From Endozoicomonas gorgoniicola (GTDB lineage Bacteria > Pseudomonadota > Gammaproteobacteria > Pseudomonadales > Endozoicomonadaceae): DNA of 64,000 nucleotides. Positions within the stretch are counted from its first letter, which is position 1. Each line of letters starts with the position of its first letter. The stretch spans positions 762,501-826,500 of the forward strand of contig NZ_JAPFCC010000001.1 of the NCBI RefSeq assembly GCF_025562715.2, read 5' to 3'. This document shows, one piece after another, positions 9,951-19,005 of this stretch. A model generated the notes under the pieces. The model saw only the letters and a program-made list of their open reading frames with translations, was not told the origin of the DNA and ran no database searches. The position numbers were made by a program, and so were the translations under genes.

Positions 9951-11486
9951 TTGTCGCAGTCGATAACCCTGACACCCGGCACATTAAGCTTTGAAACATT
10001 ACGAGCCGTCTATGAACAACCCATCCGGTTAACGCTCTCACCAGATTGCCATCAGGCTATAAACGACAGCGTTCAGGTTGTTGCAGATATCATTGCCAGT
10101 GATAAAACCGTTTACGGCATCAATACAGGCTTTGGCCTGCTCGCCAATACCCGTATTCCCTCAGATCAGCTGGAAACACTTCAGAACAGTATTGTTCTCT
10201 CTCACGCTGCCGGAACGGGCGAACGCCTGAGTGACCCTCTGGTACGATTGATTATGGTGCTGAAGCTGAACAGCCTGTCCCGGGGCTTTTCCGGCATTCG
10301 TCTGAAAGTCCTTGAAATGCTTGTTGAACTGGTCAACCACGGTATCTACCCCTGTATCCCCTCTCAGGGATCGGTTGGTGCGTCGGGAGACCTGGCACCA
10401 CTGGCACATATGGCTATGACCCTTTTAGGCGAAGGGGATGTGCGCCATAAGGGGCAACAGATAAGCGCCAGGGACGGTCTGGCTATCGCCAGCCTTTCCC
10501 CCATTAAACTGGCACCAAAAGAAGGTCTGGCACTCCTGAATGGTACTCAGGTATCCACGGCATTAGCGCTACAGGGACTCTTTGAAGCAGAAGACCTCTT
10601 CAATGCCGCCCTGTTAGCAGGTAGCCTGAGTGTTGAAGCGGCACTGGGCAGCCGTAAACCTTTTGATGCCCGTATCCATGAAGCAAGAGGGCAGCAAGGT
10701 CAGATCGACACAGCACAACTCTATCGACACATCCTTGAACCTGAGACGGAAATATCCCGGTCACATAGAAGCTGTAAAAAAGTCCAGGACCCTTATTCGC
10801 TTCGTTGCCAGCCTCAGGTGATGGGGGCGTGCCTGACTCAGCTTCGACACTGCGGTGACATTCTCCTCACCGAAGCGAATGCTGTCTCTGACAACCCTCT
10901 GGTCTTCTACGACGAGGGGGAAATTCTTTCTGGTGGTAACTTTCATGCTGAACCGGTAGCGATGGCTTCAGATATTCTGGCTCTGGCTATTGCGGAAACT
11001 GGCGCCCTGTCAGAACGTCGGATCGCTTTACTGATCGACAGTCAATTATCTGGCCTTCCTGCTTTTCTGGTTGAAAACGGCGGTGTGAACTCCGGTTTTA
11101 TGATTGCTCAGGTTACAGCGGCAGCCCTTGCCAGTGAAAACAAGATGCTGGCACACCCGGCCAGTGTTGACAGCCTGCCCACTTCAGCCAATCAGGAAGA
11201 TCATGTTTCCATGGCAACCCATGCTGCCCGCCGCTTACAGGCTATGAATAGCAATGTCAGGGGAATTGTTGCGATTGAACTGCTGGCAGGCTGTCAGGGG
11301 ATTGACTTTCGCAGACCTCTGAAAACATCCAGTACGCTGGAGCAGGTTTATAATGAAGTTCGCCGGTTTGTTCCTTTCTACGATAAAGACCGGTTTTTCG
11401 CACCTGATATTGAATCGATCAAACAACTGCTCTCTTCAGGAGACTTAACCTCCCTATTACCCCAAAAAGCATGGCTGCCTTCATAA
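9951..11486 (+). CDS. hutH: Histidine ammonia-lyase HutH (TTG start)
   Basis: It deaminates L-histidine to trans-urocanate, the first step of the pathway. The self-made MIO cofactor comes from Ala144-Ser145-Gly146 in 'GSVGASGDLAPLAH'. Also present are 'NGTQVSTALAL', 'SDNPLVFYDEGEILSGGNFH' and 'SVDSLPTSANQEDHVSM'. The start is a TTG at 9951, 2 nt after the hutU stop, because a strong GGAGGA lies at 9937-9942 with 8-nt spacing. It gives 511 residues, the normal family length, and homology begins right after it. The earlier open frame (from 9843) is only hutU read in another frame. Confidence 0.95.
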   Translation: MSQSITLTPGTLSFETLRAVYEQPIRLTLSPDCHQAINDSVQVVADIIASDKTVYGINTGFGLLANTRIPSDQLETLQNSIVLSHAAGTGERLSDPLVRLIMVLKLNSLSRGFSGIRLKVLEMLVELVNHGIYPCIPSQGSVGASGDLAPLAHMAMTLLGEGDVRHKGQQISARDGLAIASLSPIKLAPKEGLALLNGTQVSTALALQGLFEAEDLFNAALLAGSLSVEAALGSRKPFDARIHEARGQQGQIDTAQLYRHILEPETEISRSHRSCKKVQDPYSLRCQPQVMGACLTQLRHCGDILLTEANAVSDNPLVFYDEGEILSGGNFHAEPVAMASDILALAIAETGALSERRIALLIDSQLSGLPAFLVENGGVNSGFMIAQVTAAALASENKMLAHPASVDSLPTSANQEDHVSMATHAARRLQAMNSNVRGIVAIELLAGCQGIDFRRPLKTSSTLEQVYNEVRRFVPFYDKDRFFAPDIESIKQLLSSGDLTSLLPQKAWLPS

Positions 11487-11598
11487 ATAGCTCTTCGTAG
11501 TTAAGCTATGCTTTATTAGAAGCCATTATAAAAAGCCTTCTTGCGAACGAACGCTTTTTATTTCTCACAGCGATCTACAGAAAGGGATTTCGAAGAAC

Positions 11599-13656
11599 AT
11601 GGACGGTGCAAAAGGAGCTGAAGCGCTCAACCTGCAGAAGCTATACCCCGGAATGGATAAAGAGCATGTCATTAATAGCCAGGGGGACTTTGTTAATCGA
11701 AAAGTCCGCAAGCTGGAAAATACTGCCAATTATCTGAACCCTTCTGCTAATCAACGCAAAGCCCACACAGACCAGCACACTGAGCAGGAGTCAATCTATA
11801 GCCGCCGAATAAAAATTCTACAAACTCACGGTGACTTCAGGAGTGCTGTCAGGCAGATTGAAACCTCTGAGTTCACGAACGAAGGAGGGAAGCTTGAGGT
11901 TACCCCTTCAAATAAGCTGGAAACCAGTATTTCAGGCATTAAAGCGTTTGCAAAAACACCAACGACTAACACTGATACTAAAGCAGCTATCTCTGAAGCT
12001 GGACTGCTTCGTCGCTCACAAAAAGACCTGACCCTGTTTTTTGGTCATTGCCTTAACTCAGCTCAGTCTCCCCATGCTGTTTTTCAACTTCAACACTATA
12101 TTAACCGGGAAGCTGAATCCAAGGGAATCAGTCCTGGCGACCAAAAAACGCTATTAGAACAAATCGATAAAAAATATGATGAAATGGTCAAAGCGCTCCC
12201 TGCCACTCTCAACCAGATGACGGCACCCAGACCATCTCCGTCGAATACTGTCTACAGCGCAGAGAGAAAAAAACAGGCTTATGTACACGAACTGTCTGTA
12301 GCGATGGCAAAAGGTCAAAGAAACGACCTATTGAAAAAAAGTTCAAGAAAGCTAGCTGATGCAGCAGTACAGGCTTTTACTAACAATACTAATGTTTTAA
12401 AGCCCCACAATAACGATCTTGAGAAAACCCTCAGCCGGTACAAAAGCATAGAGGAATCTACCAACAATTACCTGTCGCCAGTACTCAAACTCACTGAGAA
12501 CGATTCAGGCAAAAAAATGCTTAAACGAGCAAAAGAAGCGACATTAGAAACCGTCAAAACGCTACAAGACCAGCTTAACGTCATCCCTAAAGCCGTGGAA
12601 GGAAAAAAAGACTCACTTAATGAGCTGCACAAACTAGAGCAGAAAACTAAGGTTAAAACTCGAGAAGCCTACAAACTGGCAGCTCAATATGAGCAGGCTG
12701 AAAATAAATATCTTGAATTAAAAAGAGCTGCCGGCTCTTCCAAATTCAGCCGTCGCTTCAACATTCCCTATCAGATCAAAAGGCATGAAAACCGCCAATA
12801 TAAGAAACAAATTCAAGACAAGCAGAATGTCACCAGAGAAGAACTAAAAAATATATCTACTAAAATTGAACAGGCACAACACAAATACTCCCTTCAACAG
12901 TCACATCTCAGTCAGCTTATAAAACAGTTTGGTGATAGCGTCAGTGTCGTGCATCCGGCACTGCCTGATCCCAATAAAATATTGAAGTCATCTGACTACT
13001 CAGAAACCTTTAACTCGTTAAAAAAAGCAGGTTTGTTGCAAGAAGTGGACGCCATTCAGGCTCAAGAATTTTTTAACAAAGTAGACAACGCCATGCTTGT
13101 AACAGCGTCTGTGGAATACAGTCAAAAGCCTTTAGCGGACGAATTCGAAAAACTCGTTCGCAATGAAGGTTACAGCCCTCGACAGGCATTATGGATTCTT
13201 GAAAATAGCATGGATGAAAACATTCCCGGAGAATTTGAACGGGGCTGCCAGACCGCTATAAATTTCTTGACTGATCATGCAGCCTTACACCCGGAACGAA
13301 CCGTAGAAGCCACTCCACCTTATGTACAAGGCATTGAAAGTGAGTTATTCCAGGTCAATCCTCACGATGTCGGCTCAACTTCTAATGCAGAAGTTGTTCA
13401 ATACTTTCAAAAACTCACTACAGAGCATCCTGAGCTTAGCAATGAGATTGATGAACTTTGTCACTTCCTGATCGACGGGTTTGAGGAAGACAGTGAATGG
13501 GTCGATGAGAACGAAATGCAGGATCTGTTCAATGACTACTTCACTGCCATTCAAACTGGAGCCAGAGAATTAACAGAAAACAACGGAACCATGGATTCAG
13601 CCTTTAATATAATGACTGAATACCTTGTAGCCAGAGAAGCCGAGCTGAGGTCATAG
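11599..13656 (+). CDS. Uncharacterised coiled-coil protein, 685 residues
   Basis: I do not recognise a family. The protein is hydrophilic and Lys/Glu/Gln-rich, with no signal peptide or membrane segment. It has long predicted helices. Residues about 330-465 look like a coiled coil ('KKDSLNELHKLEQKTKVKTR', 'EELKNISTKIEQAQHKYSLQ'), and the C-terminal third is acidic ('DGFEEDSEWVDENEMQDLF'). Base composition is richer in A and T than the hut operon before it. It stands alone, about 110 nt after hutH and convergent to the next gene. The look (large, helical, soluble, lineage-specific) fits a host-directed effector or a cytoskeletal protein. That is only a guess. Confidence 0.8.
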   Translation: MDGAKGAEALNLQKLYPGMDKEHVINSQGDFVNRKVRKLENTANYLNPSANQRKAHTDQHTEQESIYSRRIKILQTHGDFRSAVRQIETSEFTNEGGKLEVTPSNKLETSISGIKAFAKTPTTNTDTKAAISEAGLLRRSQKDLTLFFGHCLNSAQSPHAVFQLQHYINREAESKGISPGDQKTLLEQIDKKYDEMVKALPATLNQMTAPRPSPSNTVYSAERKKQAYVHELSVAMAKGQRNDLLKKSSRKLADAAVQAFTNNTNVLKPHNNDLEKTLSRYKSIEESTNNYLSPVLKLTENDSGKKMLKRAKEATLETVKTLQDQLNVIPKAVEGKKDSLNELHKLEQKTKVKTREAYKLAAQYEQAENKYLELKRAAGSSKFSRRFNIPYQIKRHENRQYKKQIQDKQNVTREELKNISTKIEQAQHKYSLQQSHLSQLIKQFGDSVSVVHPALPDPNKILKSSDYSETFNSLKKAGLLQEVDAIQAQEFFNKVDNAMLVTASVEYSQKPLADEFEKLVRNEGYSPRQALWILENSMDENIPGEFERGCQTAINFLTDHAALHPERTVEATPPYVQGIESELFQVNPHDVGSTSNAEVVQYFQKLTTEHPELSNEIDELCHFLIDGFEEDSEWVDENEMQDLFNDYFTAIQTGARELTENNGTMDSAFNIMTEYLVAREAELRS

Positions 13657-13845
13657 GCTGCGATATTTGTTTTTTTTCCGCAAACAGCAAAAAACTCGAC
13701 AAATTGCTCTGTCTGGCTTTTCTAATGATTGTCTGGCGATGACATGATATGGTCGGTATCACTGGCACACCATAACCAGAACAGGCTAATCAGCCACTTA
13801 AACCAGCATATTGATGAGCCGGTTATTAATGGTTTTTTGGTTTCA

Positions 13846-14409
13846 TTACATTATCCCGGTCTGCAGTTCTGCCTCGGTATAGAGCGGGTAATTGTTTGCA
13901 TCAGGCAACTGGTAATGCCACCACTCACTCTGGATCGGATTAAAACCGGCGATACTCATAACGCCCGCCAGCAGCAGGCGGTTGTTCTGGGCTTTCTCTG
14001 ACACCTGGTCATTGCCGTGGTGAGCCAGTGAGCGGAAATCATCAAAATCGGTTCCCATCTCCAGCTCTTGGCCAAAACTGTCCGTAAGGGTCAGGTCAAT
14101 AGCGATCCCCCGGCAATGCGGGCAGGTGCCGGTTTGAGGGTGTGAAACGTACATGGGATCAGGCGTATGGTCGAACAGTAACTGCTGAGCCTCCTGCGGG
14201 CGAAAGGCATCCCATATTTTCAGCTTTAAGCCTAGTGGCGACAGAATATCAATCGCTTTCTCCAGACCTGCTACGGCATCCGGATGCAGGTAGCACAGAG
14301 GTTTTTTATAAAGAGGCCTGCCGGTAAAATTATCTCCGGAAGCATAAGCGATGGATAGAGTCACATCGTGACTTTCGGGCGTGATGGCGATAAGCGTCTG
14401 TGTCTTCAT
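13846..14409 (-). CDS. ddpX: D-alanyl-D-alanine dipeptidase (VanX/DdpX family)
   Basis: A zinc dipeptidase that cleaves free D-Ala-D-Ala. In bacteria without vancomycin resistance it recycles or catabolises the dipeptide from peptidoglycan. Start at ATG 14409 (188 residues; E. coli DdpX 193). Features: 'SIAYASGDNFTG' N-terminal motif, 'WDAFRPQEAQQLL', 'PHCRGIAIDLTL' with Zn ligands His and Asp, and 'SEWWHYQLP' with catalytic Glu and the third Zn ligand His, matching the VanX H116/D123/E181/H184 arrangement. The reading frame is open upstream to 14490, right at the EIIC stop, so translation could begin earlier. No signal peptide, so probably cytoplasmic. Likely co-transcribed with the upstream EIIC gene. 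Confidence 0.9.
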   Translation of the reverse strand: MKTQTLIAITPESHDVTLSIAYASGDNFTGRPLYKKPLCYLHPDAVAGLEKAIDILSPLGLKLKIWDAFRPQEAQQLLFDHTPDPMYVSHPQTGTCPHCRGIAIDLTLTDSFGQELEMGTDFDDFRSLAHHGNDQVSEKAQNNRLLLAGVMSIAGFNPIQSEWWHYQLPDANNYPLYTEAELQTGIM

Positions 14410-14490
14410 AATTGGTGTGTCTTTATCAATAGTCATCGGTGGTGGATTTTTGGTCAGGCTTCCATTCAGGCTATCACCCTTTATCGGCAT

Positions 14491-15558
14491 TCACGATGAA
14501 ATCTGGTTGCTGGCTGGGGGAGCAGGTGTTTTTACAGGTTTAAGCAGATTGACGGTAATCGCAGTGACCAGCATGCCAATAAGCGTGGCAAAAATATACC
14601 AGCAGCGTCCGTCAACGACTGGTAAGACAATCCAGCCTCCCCAGGGGGCATTGTTTAACACCCCGGCACTGAAACCAATGATGTTGCCGGTGATGCCTCC
14701 CAGTACGATGGCAGGTAATACTCTTAATGGGTCGGCAACGGCAAAGGGTATCGCGCCTTCGGAAATCCCTATCATACCCATCATCAGCGCCGCTTTTCCT
14801 GCCTGACGTTCTTCACCTGAGTATTTGAGTGGTGCCAGAACGGTTGCAAGCCACATGCCCAATGGCGGCGTACAGATAGCAATACCCACTCCGCCCATAA
14901 GATAGGGGTGGTCCTTGACCTGAGTTTGTGCAAACAGGGTGGCGACTTTGTTGATAGGCCCACCCATGTCAAAGGCAGTCATGGCACCCAGTATACCGCC
15001 CATAAGAACTTTTGAAGTCCCCTCCAGGCTGTACAAACAGTCATTAAGGGAGGTCGTCAGGTGTGCAATAGGGTAGCCAATAAGCCAGATAACAATGCCA
15101 GAGGTCAGAAAAGTACCCAGCAGCGGGTAAATGAAAATAGCCCCCATAGGCTTCATGGTGACAGGCATGGGGATACGTTTCAGCAGATTGACAATGTAAC
15201 CGGCGATGAAACCAACAATAATGGCTCCCAGAAAACCACCACCATAACTTTCCGCCAGCCAGGCTCCAATCATTCCCGGTGCGAGTCCGGGGCGGCTTGC
15301 TATCGACCAGGCAATGTAGCCCCCCAGTATGGGGATAAACAGTGTAAAGCCTGCCACTCCCATATCCCAGAGGTCTTTTGGAAATCCCGATTCAGGCTGG
15401 GCTCCTTCACCATTGAGCATAACGGCAAGAGACAACAGAACACCGCCGGCAACAATAAACGGGATCATGTGGCTGGTGCCGGTTAATAGGTGTATTTTCA
15501 GGTTGAGCAGCTCATGCCTGAAGTTCAGAGGTGTGATTGCTGGGACCGACAATTTCAT
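14491..15558 (-). CDS. PTS fructose-type EIIC permease (orphan)
   Basis: A membrane channel subunit of the fructose family of sugar phosphotransferase systems, 355 residues with about 9-10 hydrophobic segments. Typical stretches: 'TGTSHMIPFIVAGGVLLSLA' (residues about 27-46), 'FDMGGPINKVA', 'ICTPPLGMWLAT' and 'GISEGAIPFAVADPLRVLPA', all standard for FruA/FrwC/FryC EIIC. No EIIA or EIIB domain is fused or adjacent, so its phosphoryl donor must come from elsewhere. Alternatively it acts as a facilitator or receives another substrate. Clear ATG start at 15558. The stop lies just before the ddpX frame, suggesting one transcript. Substrate unknown. Confidence 0.85.
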   Translation of the reverse strand: MKLSVPAITPLNFRHELLNLKIHLLTGTSHMIPFIVAGGVLLSLAVMLNGEGAQPESGFPKDLWDMGVAGFTLFIPILGGYIAWSIASRPGLAPGMIGAWLAESYGGGFLGAIIVGFIAGYIVNLLKRIPMPVTMKPMGAIFIYPLLGTFLTSGIVIWLIGYPIAHLTTSLNDCLYSLEGTSKVLMGGILGAMTAFDMGGPINKVATLFAQTQVKDHPYLMGGVGIAICTPPLGMWLATVLAPLKYSGEERQAGKAALMMGMIGISEGAIPFAVADPLRVLPAIVLGGITGNIIGFSAGVLNNAPWGGWIVLPVVDGRCWYIFATLIGMLVTAITVNLLKPVKTPAPPASNQISS

Positions 15559-15659
15559 TATCCTGAAAATCTCATTTTCTGGCAGGTGAGTACCGTTATC
15601 AATGTGCAGTCATCAAACGGGTTTATGAGTATAGGATGTACAGGGAGGGTTTTGTGATA

Positions 15660-16397
15660 TCAGTGACTCCGTTTCTGCCTCATGCGGCGGTTCAGCATTT
15701 CAACCATCAGTGAGAAGGCCATTGCAAAGTAGATATACCCCTTGGGTATGTGGAAGTTCAGACCTTCAGCCATTAGTGAAACACCGACGAGAATAAGAAA
15801 GCTGAGTGCCAGCATTTTGAAGGTTGGGTTGTTGCTGACAAACTGACCTATAGGATCTGCAGCAAACATCATAACACCCACAGCGATCATGATGGCGGCC
15901 ACCATTACCCATACATCGTCAGCCAGACCGACGGCGGTGATGACAGAGTCCAGGGAGAAAACGATATCCAGAAGCGCGATTTGAATCAGGGTGAAGAAAA
16001 AGCCACGTCGTATAAGAGCCGGGGCGCCCTCGTCTTCCGGTTCAAAACAGTTGTGTATTTCGTGTGTTGATTTTGCCAGCAGAAACAATCCACCGCCAAA
16101 CAGAATGATATCCCTGCCAGAGACTTCGTGTCCGAACACGGTAAACCAGGTCGCAGTTAGACCCATAATCCAGGTGATAGACAGCAGTAAAGCGATTCGG
16201 GTACCCATCGCCAGCAGGAGGCCGAGATAACGGGCGCGCGCCCGTTGGTGTTCTGGCAACCGGTCGACCACAATAGTAATGAAAATGATATTGTCAATGC
16301 CCAGAATGATTTCAAGCAGAGCCAGTGTCGCCAGGGCTATCCAGGGCTCAGGCGTCAGCAGGACTTCCAGGGTAGGCAGGGAAAAAACTGGGTCCAT
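15660..16397 (-). CDS. TerC family integral membrane protein
   Basis: A 245-residue polytopic inner-membrane protein of the TerC/YgdQ/YoaE family, associated with manganese efflux or metal loading of exported enzymes. Both family Asp motifs in membrane helices are present: 'LEIILGIDNIIFITIVVDRL' (residues about 28-47) and 'LLDIVFSLDSVITAVGLADD'. The internal 'FGGGLFLLAKSTHEIH' is also typical. There is no C-terminal CBS/CorC part, so it is the short form. It is a single gene, tail to head with gltA on the same strand and separated from it by a terminator. Confidence 0.9.
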   Translation of the reverse strand: MDPVFSLPTLEVLLTPEPWIALATLALLEIILGIDNIIFITIVVDRLPEHQRARARYLGLLLAMGTRIALLLSITWIMGLTATWFTVFGHEVSGRDIILFGGGLFLLAKSTHEIHNCFEPEDEGAPALIRRGFFFTLIQIALLDIVFSLDSVITAVGLADDVWVMVAAIMIAVGVMMFAADPIGQFVSNNPTFKMLALSFLILVGVSLMAEGLNFHIPKGYIYFAMAFSLMVEMLNRRMRQKRSH

Positions 16398-16479
16398 GAT
16401 GCGCCCTTCGCTTCATTGGCAGTTGTGTTTATTTATATCGGCCTGCTTTATTTTAGACCTTAACTGGTTACACGACAGA

Positions 16480-16522
16480 CAATAAAAAGCCGGTAATTCT
16501 CGGAGTGAGTATTGCCGGCTTA
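16480..16522 (-). terminator. Rho-independent terminator after gltA
   Basis: Read on the minus strand, 'taagccggcaatactcac...' pairs with 'attaccggctttttattg': a GC-rich stem followed by a T run, about 40 nt past the gltA stop. It separates gltA from terC. Confidence 0.85.
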
Positions 16523-16561
16523 ATGAGGTTGATGGTCAGTCAGGTTGAGTGAATGGGAAGA

Positions 16562-17845
16562 TCAGCGCTGATCCAGAGGCACGAAGTTTCTGGAAGTCGC
16601 ACCTGTGTACAACTGACGGGGGCGACCAATGCGATATTCACCGCTGATCATTTCATGCCAGTGAGCAATCCAGCCCGGTGTACGACCTGTCGCAAAGATA
16701 ACAGTAAACATCTCGGTTGGAATGCCTAATGCTTTCAGGATGATGCCTGAGTAGAAATCGACATTCGGATAGAGTTTTTTCTCAATGAAATACTCATCTT
16801 CCAGTGCAATCTGTTCAAGGCGTTTAGCTATTTTGAACAGCGGATCGTTTTCCAGGCCCAGCTCGTATAAGACCTCGTCACAGGTCTGCTTCATCACTTT
16901 GGCACGAGGATCAAAGTTTTTATAGACACGATGACCAAAGCCCATCAGTCGGAAAGGGTCGTCCTTGTCTTTGGCGCGGGTGATGAATTCATCAATATTG
17001 TCAACACTGCCAATCTCATTCAGCATCACCAGTACCGCTTCATTGGCACCGCCATGGGCTGGCCCCCACAGGGCTGCGATACCGGCAGCAATACAGGCGA
17101 ATGGGTTTGCACCACTGGAACCGGCCAGGCGAACCGTTGAAGTGGATGCATTCTGCTCGTGGTCTGCATGAAGCAGGAAGATGCGATCCATCGCCCGTGC
17201 CAGTACCGGGCTGACCTCGTAATCTTCACAGGGGGTGGCAAACATCATGTGCAGGAAGTTACCACCGTACGAGAGGTCGTTGCGAGGATACATGAAAGGT
17301 TGGCCAATGGAGTATTTATACGCCATGGCTGCCAGGGTTGGCATCTTGGAAATCAGGCGGTAGGCACAGATTTCCCGGTGATTTTCATTGGTGATGTCCA
17401 GAGAGTCGTGATAGAAAGCGGATAAAGCACCTACAACGCCACAGATCACTGCCATAGGGTGTGCGTCGCGACGGAAACCCGAGAACAGGTCGATCAGTTG
17501 TTCATGAACCATCGTATGGTTCATGATGGTTTTCTGGAATCGGTTTTTTTCTTCAGCGTTTGGCAATTCTCCGTAGATCAGCAGATAACAGGTTTCCAGG
17601 TAGTCAGAGTGTTCTGCCAGTTGTTCAATAGGGTAACCCCGGTGCAACAGTATGCCTTTGTTGCCATCAATGTAAGTGATTTTAGACTCACAGGATGCAG
17701 TAGATACAAAGCCAGGGTCGTATGTAAAGTAACCATTGGCTGTAAGGCTGCGGACGTCAATAACATCAGGACCAGTAGAGCCGGAGTAAACAGGTAACTC
17801 CAGTTCCTTGCCTTCTATCGTTAAGAGAGCTTTTTTTTCAGCCAT
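16562..17845 (-). CDS. gltA: Citrate synthase, type II
   Basis: It condenses acetyl-CoA and oxaloacetate to citrate, the entry reaction of the TCA cycle. Starting at ATG 17845 gives 427 residues, the same as E. coli GltA. An AGGAGG lies upstream of this ATG, whereas the 18 extra codons further up have no support. Catalytic region 'MGFGHRVYKNFDPRAKVMK' with the active-site His, earlier 'LHADHEQNASTSTVRL', and the C-terminal 'ARTPGWIAHWHEMI'-type segment ('FATGRTPGWIAHWHEM') are intact. It is divergent from sdhCDAB, the usual arrangement in many gammaproteobacteria. Confidence 0.97.
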   Translation of the reverse strand: MAEKKALLTIEGKELELPVYSGSTGPDVIDVRSLTANGYFTYDPGFVSTASCESKITYIDGNKGILLHRGYPIEQLAEHSDYLETCYLLIYGELPNAEEKNRFQKTIMNHTMVHEQLIDLFSGFRRDAHPMAVICGVVGALSAFYHDSLDITNENHREICAYRLISKMPTLAAMAYKYSIGQPFMYPRNDLSYGGNFLHMMFATPCEDYEVSPVLARAMDRIFLLHADHEQNASTSTVRLAGSSGANPFACIAAGIAALWGPAHGGANEAVLVMLNEIGSVDNIDEFITRAKDKDDPFRLMGFGHRVYKNFDPRAKVMKQTCDEVLYELGLENDPLFKIAKRLEQIALEDEYFIEKKLYPNVDFYSGIILKALGIPTEMFTVIFATGRTPGWIAHWHEMISGEYRIGRPRQLYTGATSRNFVPLDQR

Positions 17846-18265
17846 GATAAGGTTGGCCTCCTGTTTTGCCGTTTTATTGGTGTCTTTATAGTCAATCAAG
17901 GCCCTGATATGAGTAATTATTAGACAGAAAATGAGCGGGCCCGCTTGTACGGTTCGACCACTATAGAGGGATTAAATCTTTTGTCAAACCCGAAAAAACA
18001 TGATCGGTAAAATAAAGATCAGTAAGAAAATTTCCTTAATATAGCGGTAAATTGTAATTAAAAACCGAAGTGTATATACTTCAAATCCGAAGTCGTGGAA
18101 GGCTTTTAGCAGGGGACGGAATAGCCTCCAACGGCTAACGATAACCTGTAAACATCAGCGTTTAGCAGGTTTGGCACCTGCGCTTTTTGGGGACCCTGAG
18201 TATTCTGTCCCGGGGTTTCAGTGTTCTTTCTGCTGTGCACGCCGTAAGGCGTTAGGACAAAAAAC
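17846..18265. other. Divergent gltA-sdhC regulatory region
   Basis: About 420 nt without a gene. It contains the gltA RBS on the minus strand, an AT-rich section (17970-18060) suited to promoters, an imperfect palindrome gaagtgtatatacttc at 18068-18083, and a terminator-like hairpin in the sdhC leader at 18156-18187. Confidence 0.7.
18156..18187 (+). terminator. Terminator-like hairpin in the sdhC leader
   Basis: The stem gcaggt/acctgc, flanked by agcg/cgct, is followed by a run of T ('cgctttttgg'). It lies about 80 nt upstream of the sdhC start in the same orientation. It could attenuate sdh transcription or end a short upstream transcript. A second small stem, gggac/gtccc, follows at about 18190-18210. 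Confidence 0.5.
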
Positions 18266-18640
18266 GTGAATAGCAAAAGACCAGTTAACCTGGATATAAC
18301 GACAATAAAACTGCCTCTGCCAGCTTACACCTCCATCTTGCATCGACTGTCAGGCATACTCCTTTTCATCGGGGTAGGGTTGCTGATTTATGCACTGGAT
18401 CTTTCATTGGCTTCTGAAGAATCCTTTGCAGACTTGCAGGCGATAATGTCATCGGGTGTGGCAAAATTAGTCCTCTGGGTTCTGCTTTCAGGACTGATCT
18501 ACCACTTCGTTGCCGGAGTAAAGCACTTATTAATGGATGTCGGCATAGGTGAAGAGCTTGAGTCTGGTCGTGCCGGTTCATTAGTAACCATTGTTGTGTC
18601 AGCCGTTCTGATCGTTTTGGCGGGGGTCTGGGTATGGTAA
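18266..18640 (+). CDS. sdhC: Succinate dehydrogenase cytochrome b556 subunit SdhC
   Basis: A membrane anchor of complex II that binds heme b and ubiquinone together with SdhD. 124 residues with three transmembrane helices (about 30-50, 68-88, 103-122). It shows the family signature 'RPVNLDITTIKLPLPAYTSI' continuing into 'LHRLSGILLF', and the heme-ligand region 'YHFVAGVKHLLMD'. GTG start at 18266 is preceded by TTAGGACAA. First gene of sdhCDAB; it overlaps sdhD by 7 nt. Confidence 0.94.
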   Translation: MNSKRPVNLDITTIKLPLPAYTSILHRLSGILLFIGVGLLIYALDLSLASEESFADLQAIMSSGVAKLVLWVLLSGLIYHFVAGVKHLLMDVGIGEELESGRAGSLVTIVVSAVLIVLAGVWVW

Positions 18641-19002
18641 CCAATATCACCAATTTGTCCCGGAGTGGGTTGTACGACTGGATGCTGCAACGCCTGTCGG
18701 CGATTGTGCTGGCAGCCTATACCCTTTTTATAGTCGGATATATTCTGACAACGCCTGAGCTGGATTATGGACAGTGGAGTGAACTGTTCAGCCAGGTCTG
18801 GGTTCGGATTTTCAGCTTTCTGGCACTTCTGTCGCTTGTTGCTCATGCCTGGGTAGGCATGTGGACCATTGCCACAGACTATTTAAACCGCCGTGCTTTC
18901 GGAGCAAAGTCGGTTTTGATTCGGTTCCCCGTGCAACTGATCTGCTTTATTGCACTGTTCAGTTATCTGGTCTGGGGCATTCAAGTAATCTGGGGGCTCT
19001 GA
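18634..19002 (+). CDS. sdhD: Succinate dehydrogenase membrane anchor SdhD
   Basis: The second membrane anchor of succinate:quinone oxidoreductase, 122 residues and three helices. It has the SdhD signature 'GLYDWMLQRLSAIVLAAY' and the heme-ligand segment 'SLVAHAWVGMWTIATDYL'. The ATG lies inside the sdhC end (overlap ATGGTAA), indicating coupled translation. sdhA follows after 3 nt. Confidence 0.94.
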   Translation: MVTNITNLSRSGLYDWMLQRLSAIVLAAYTLFIVGYILTTPELDYGQWSELFSQVWVRIFSFLALLSLVAHAWVGMWTIATDYLNRRAFGAKSVLIRFPVQLICFIALFSYLVWGIQVIWGL

Positions 19003-19005
19003 TTA

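Noticed and set aside
13729..14001. 90-residue plus-strand frame overlapping the dipeptidase
   Set aside because: Mostly antisense of the VanX-like gene; no support.
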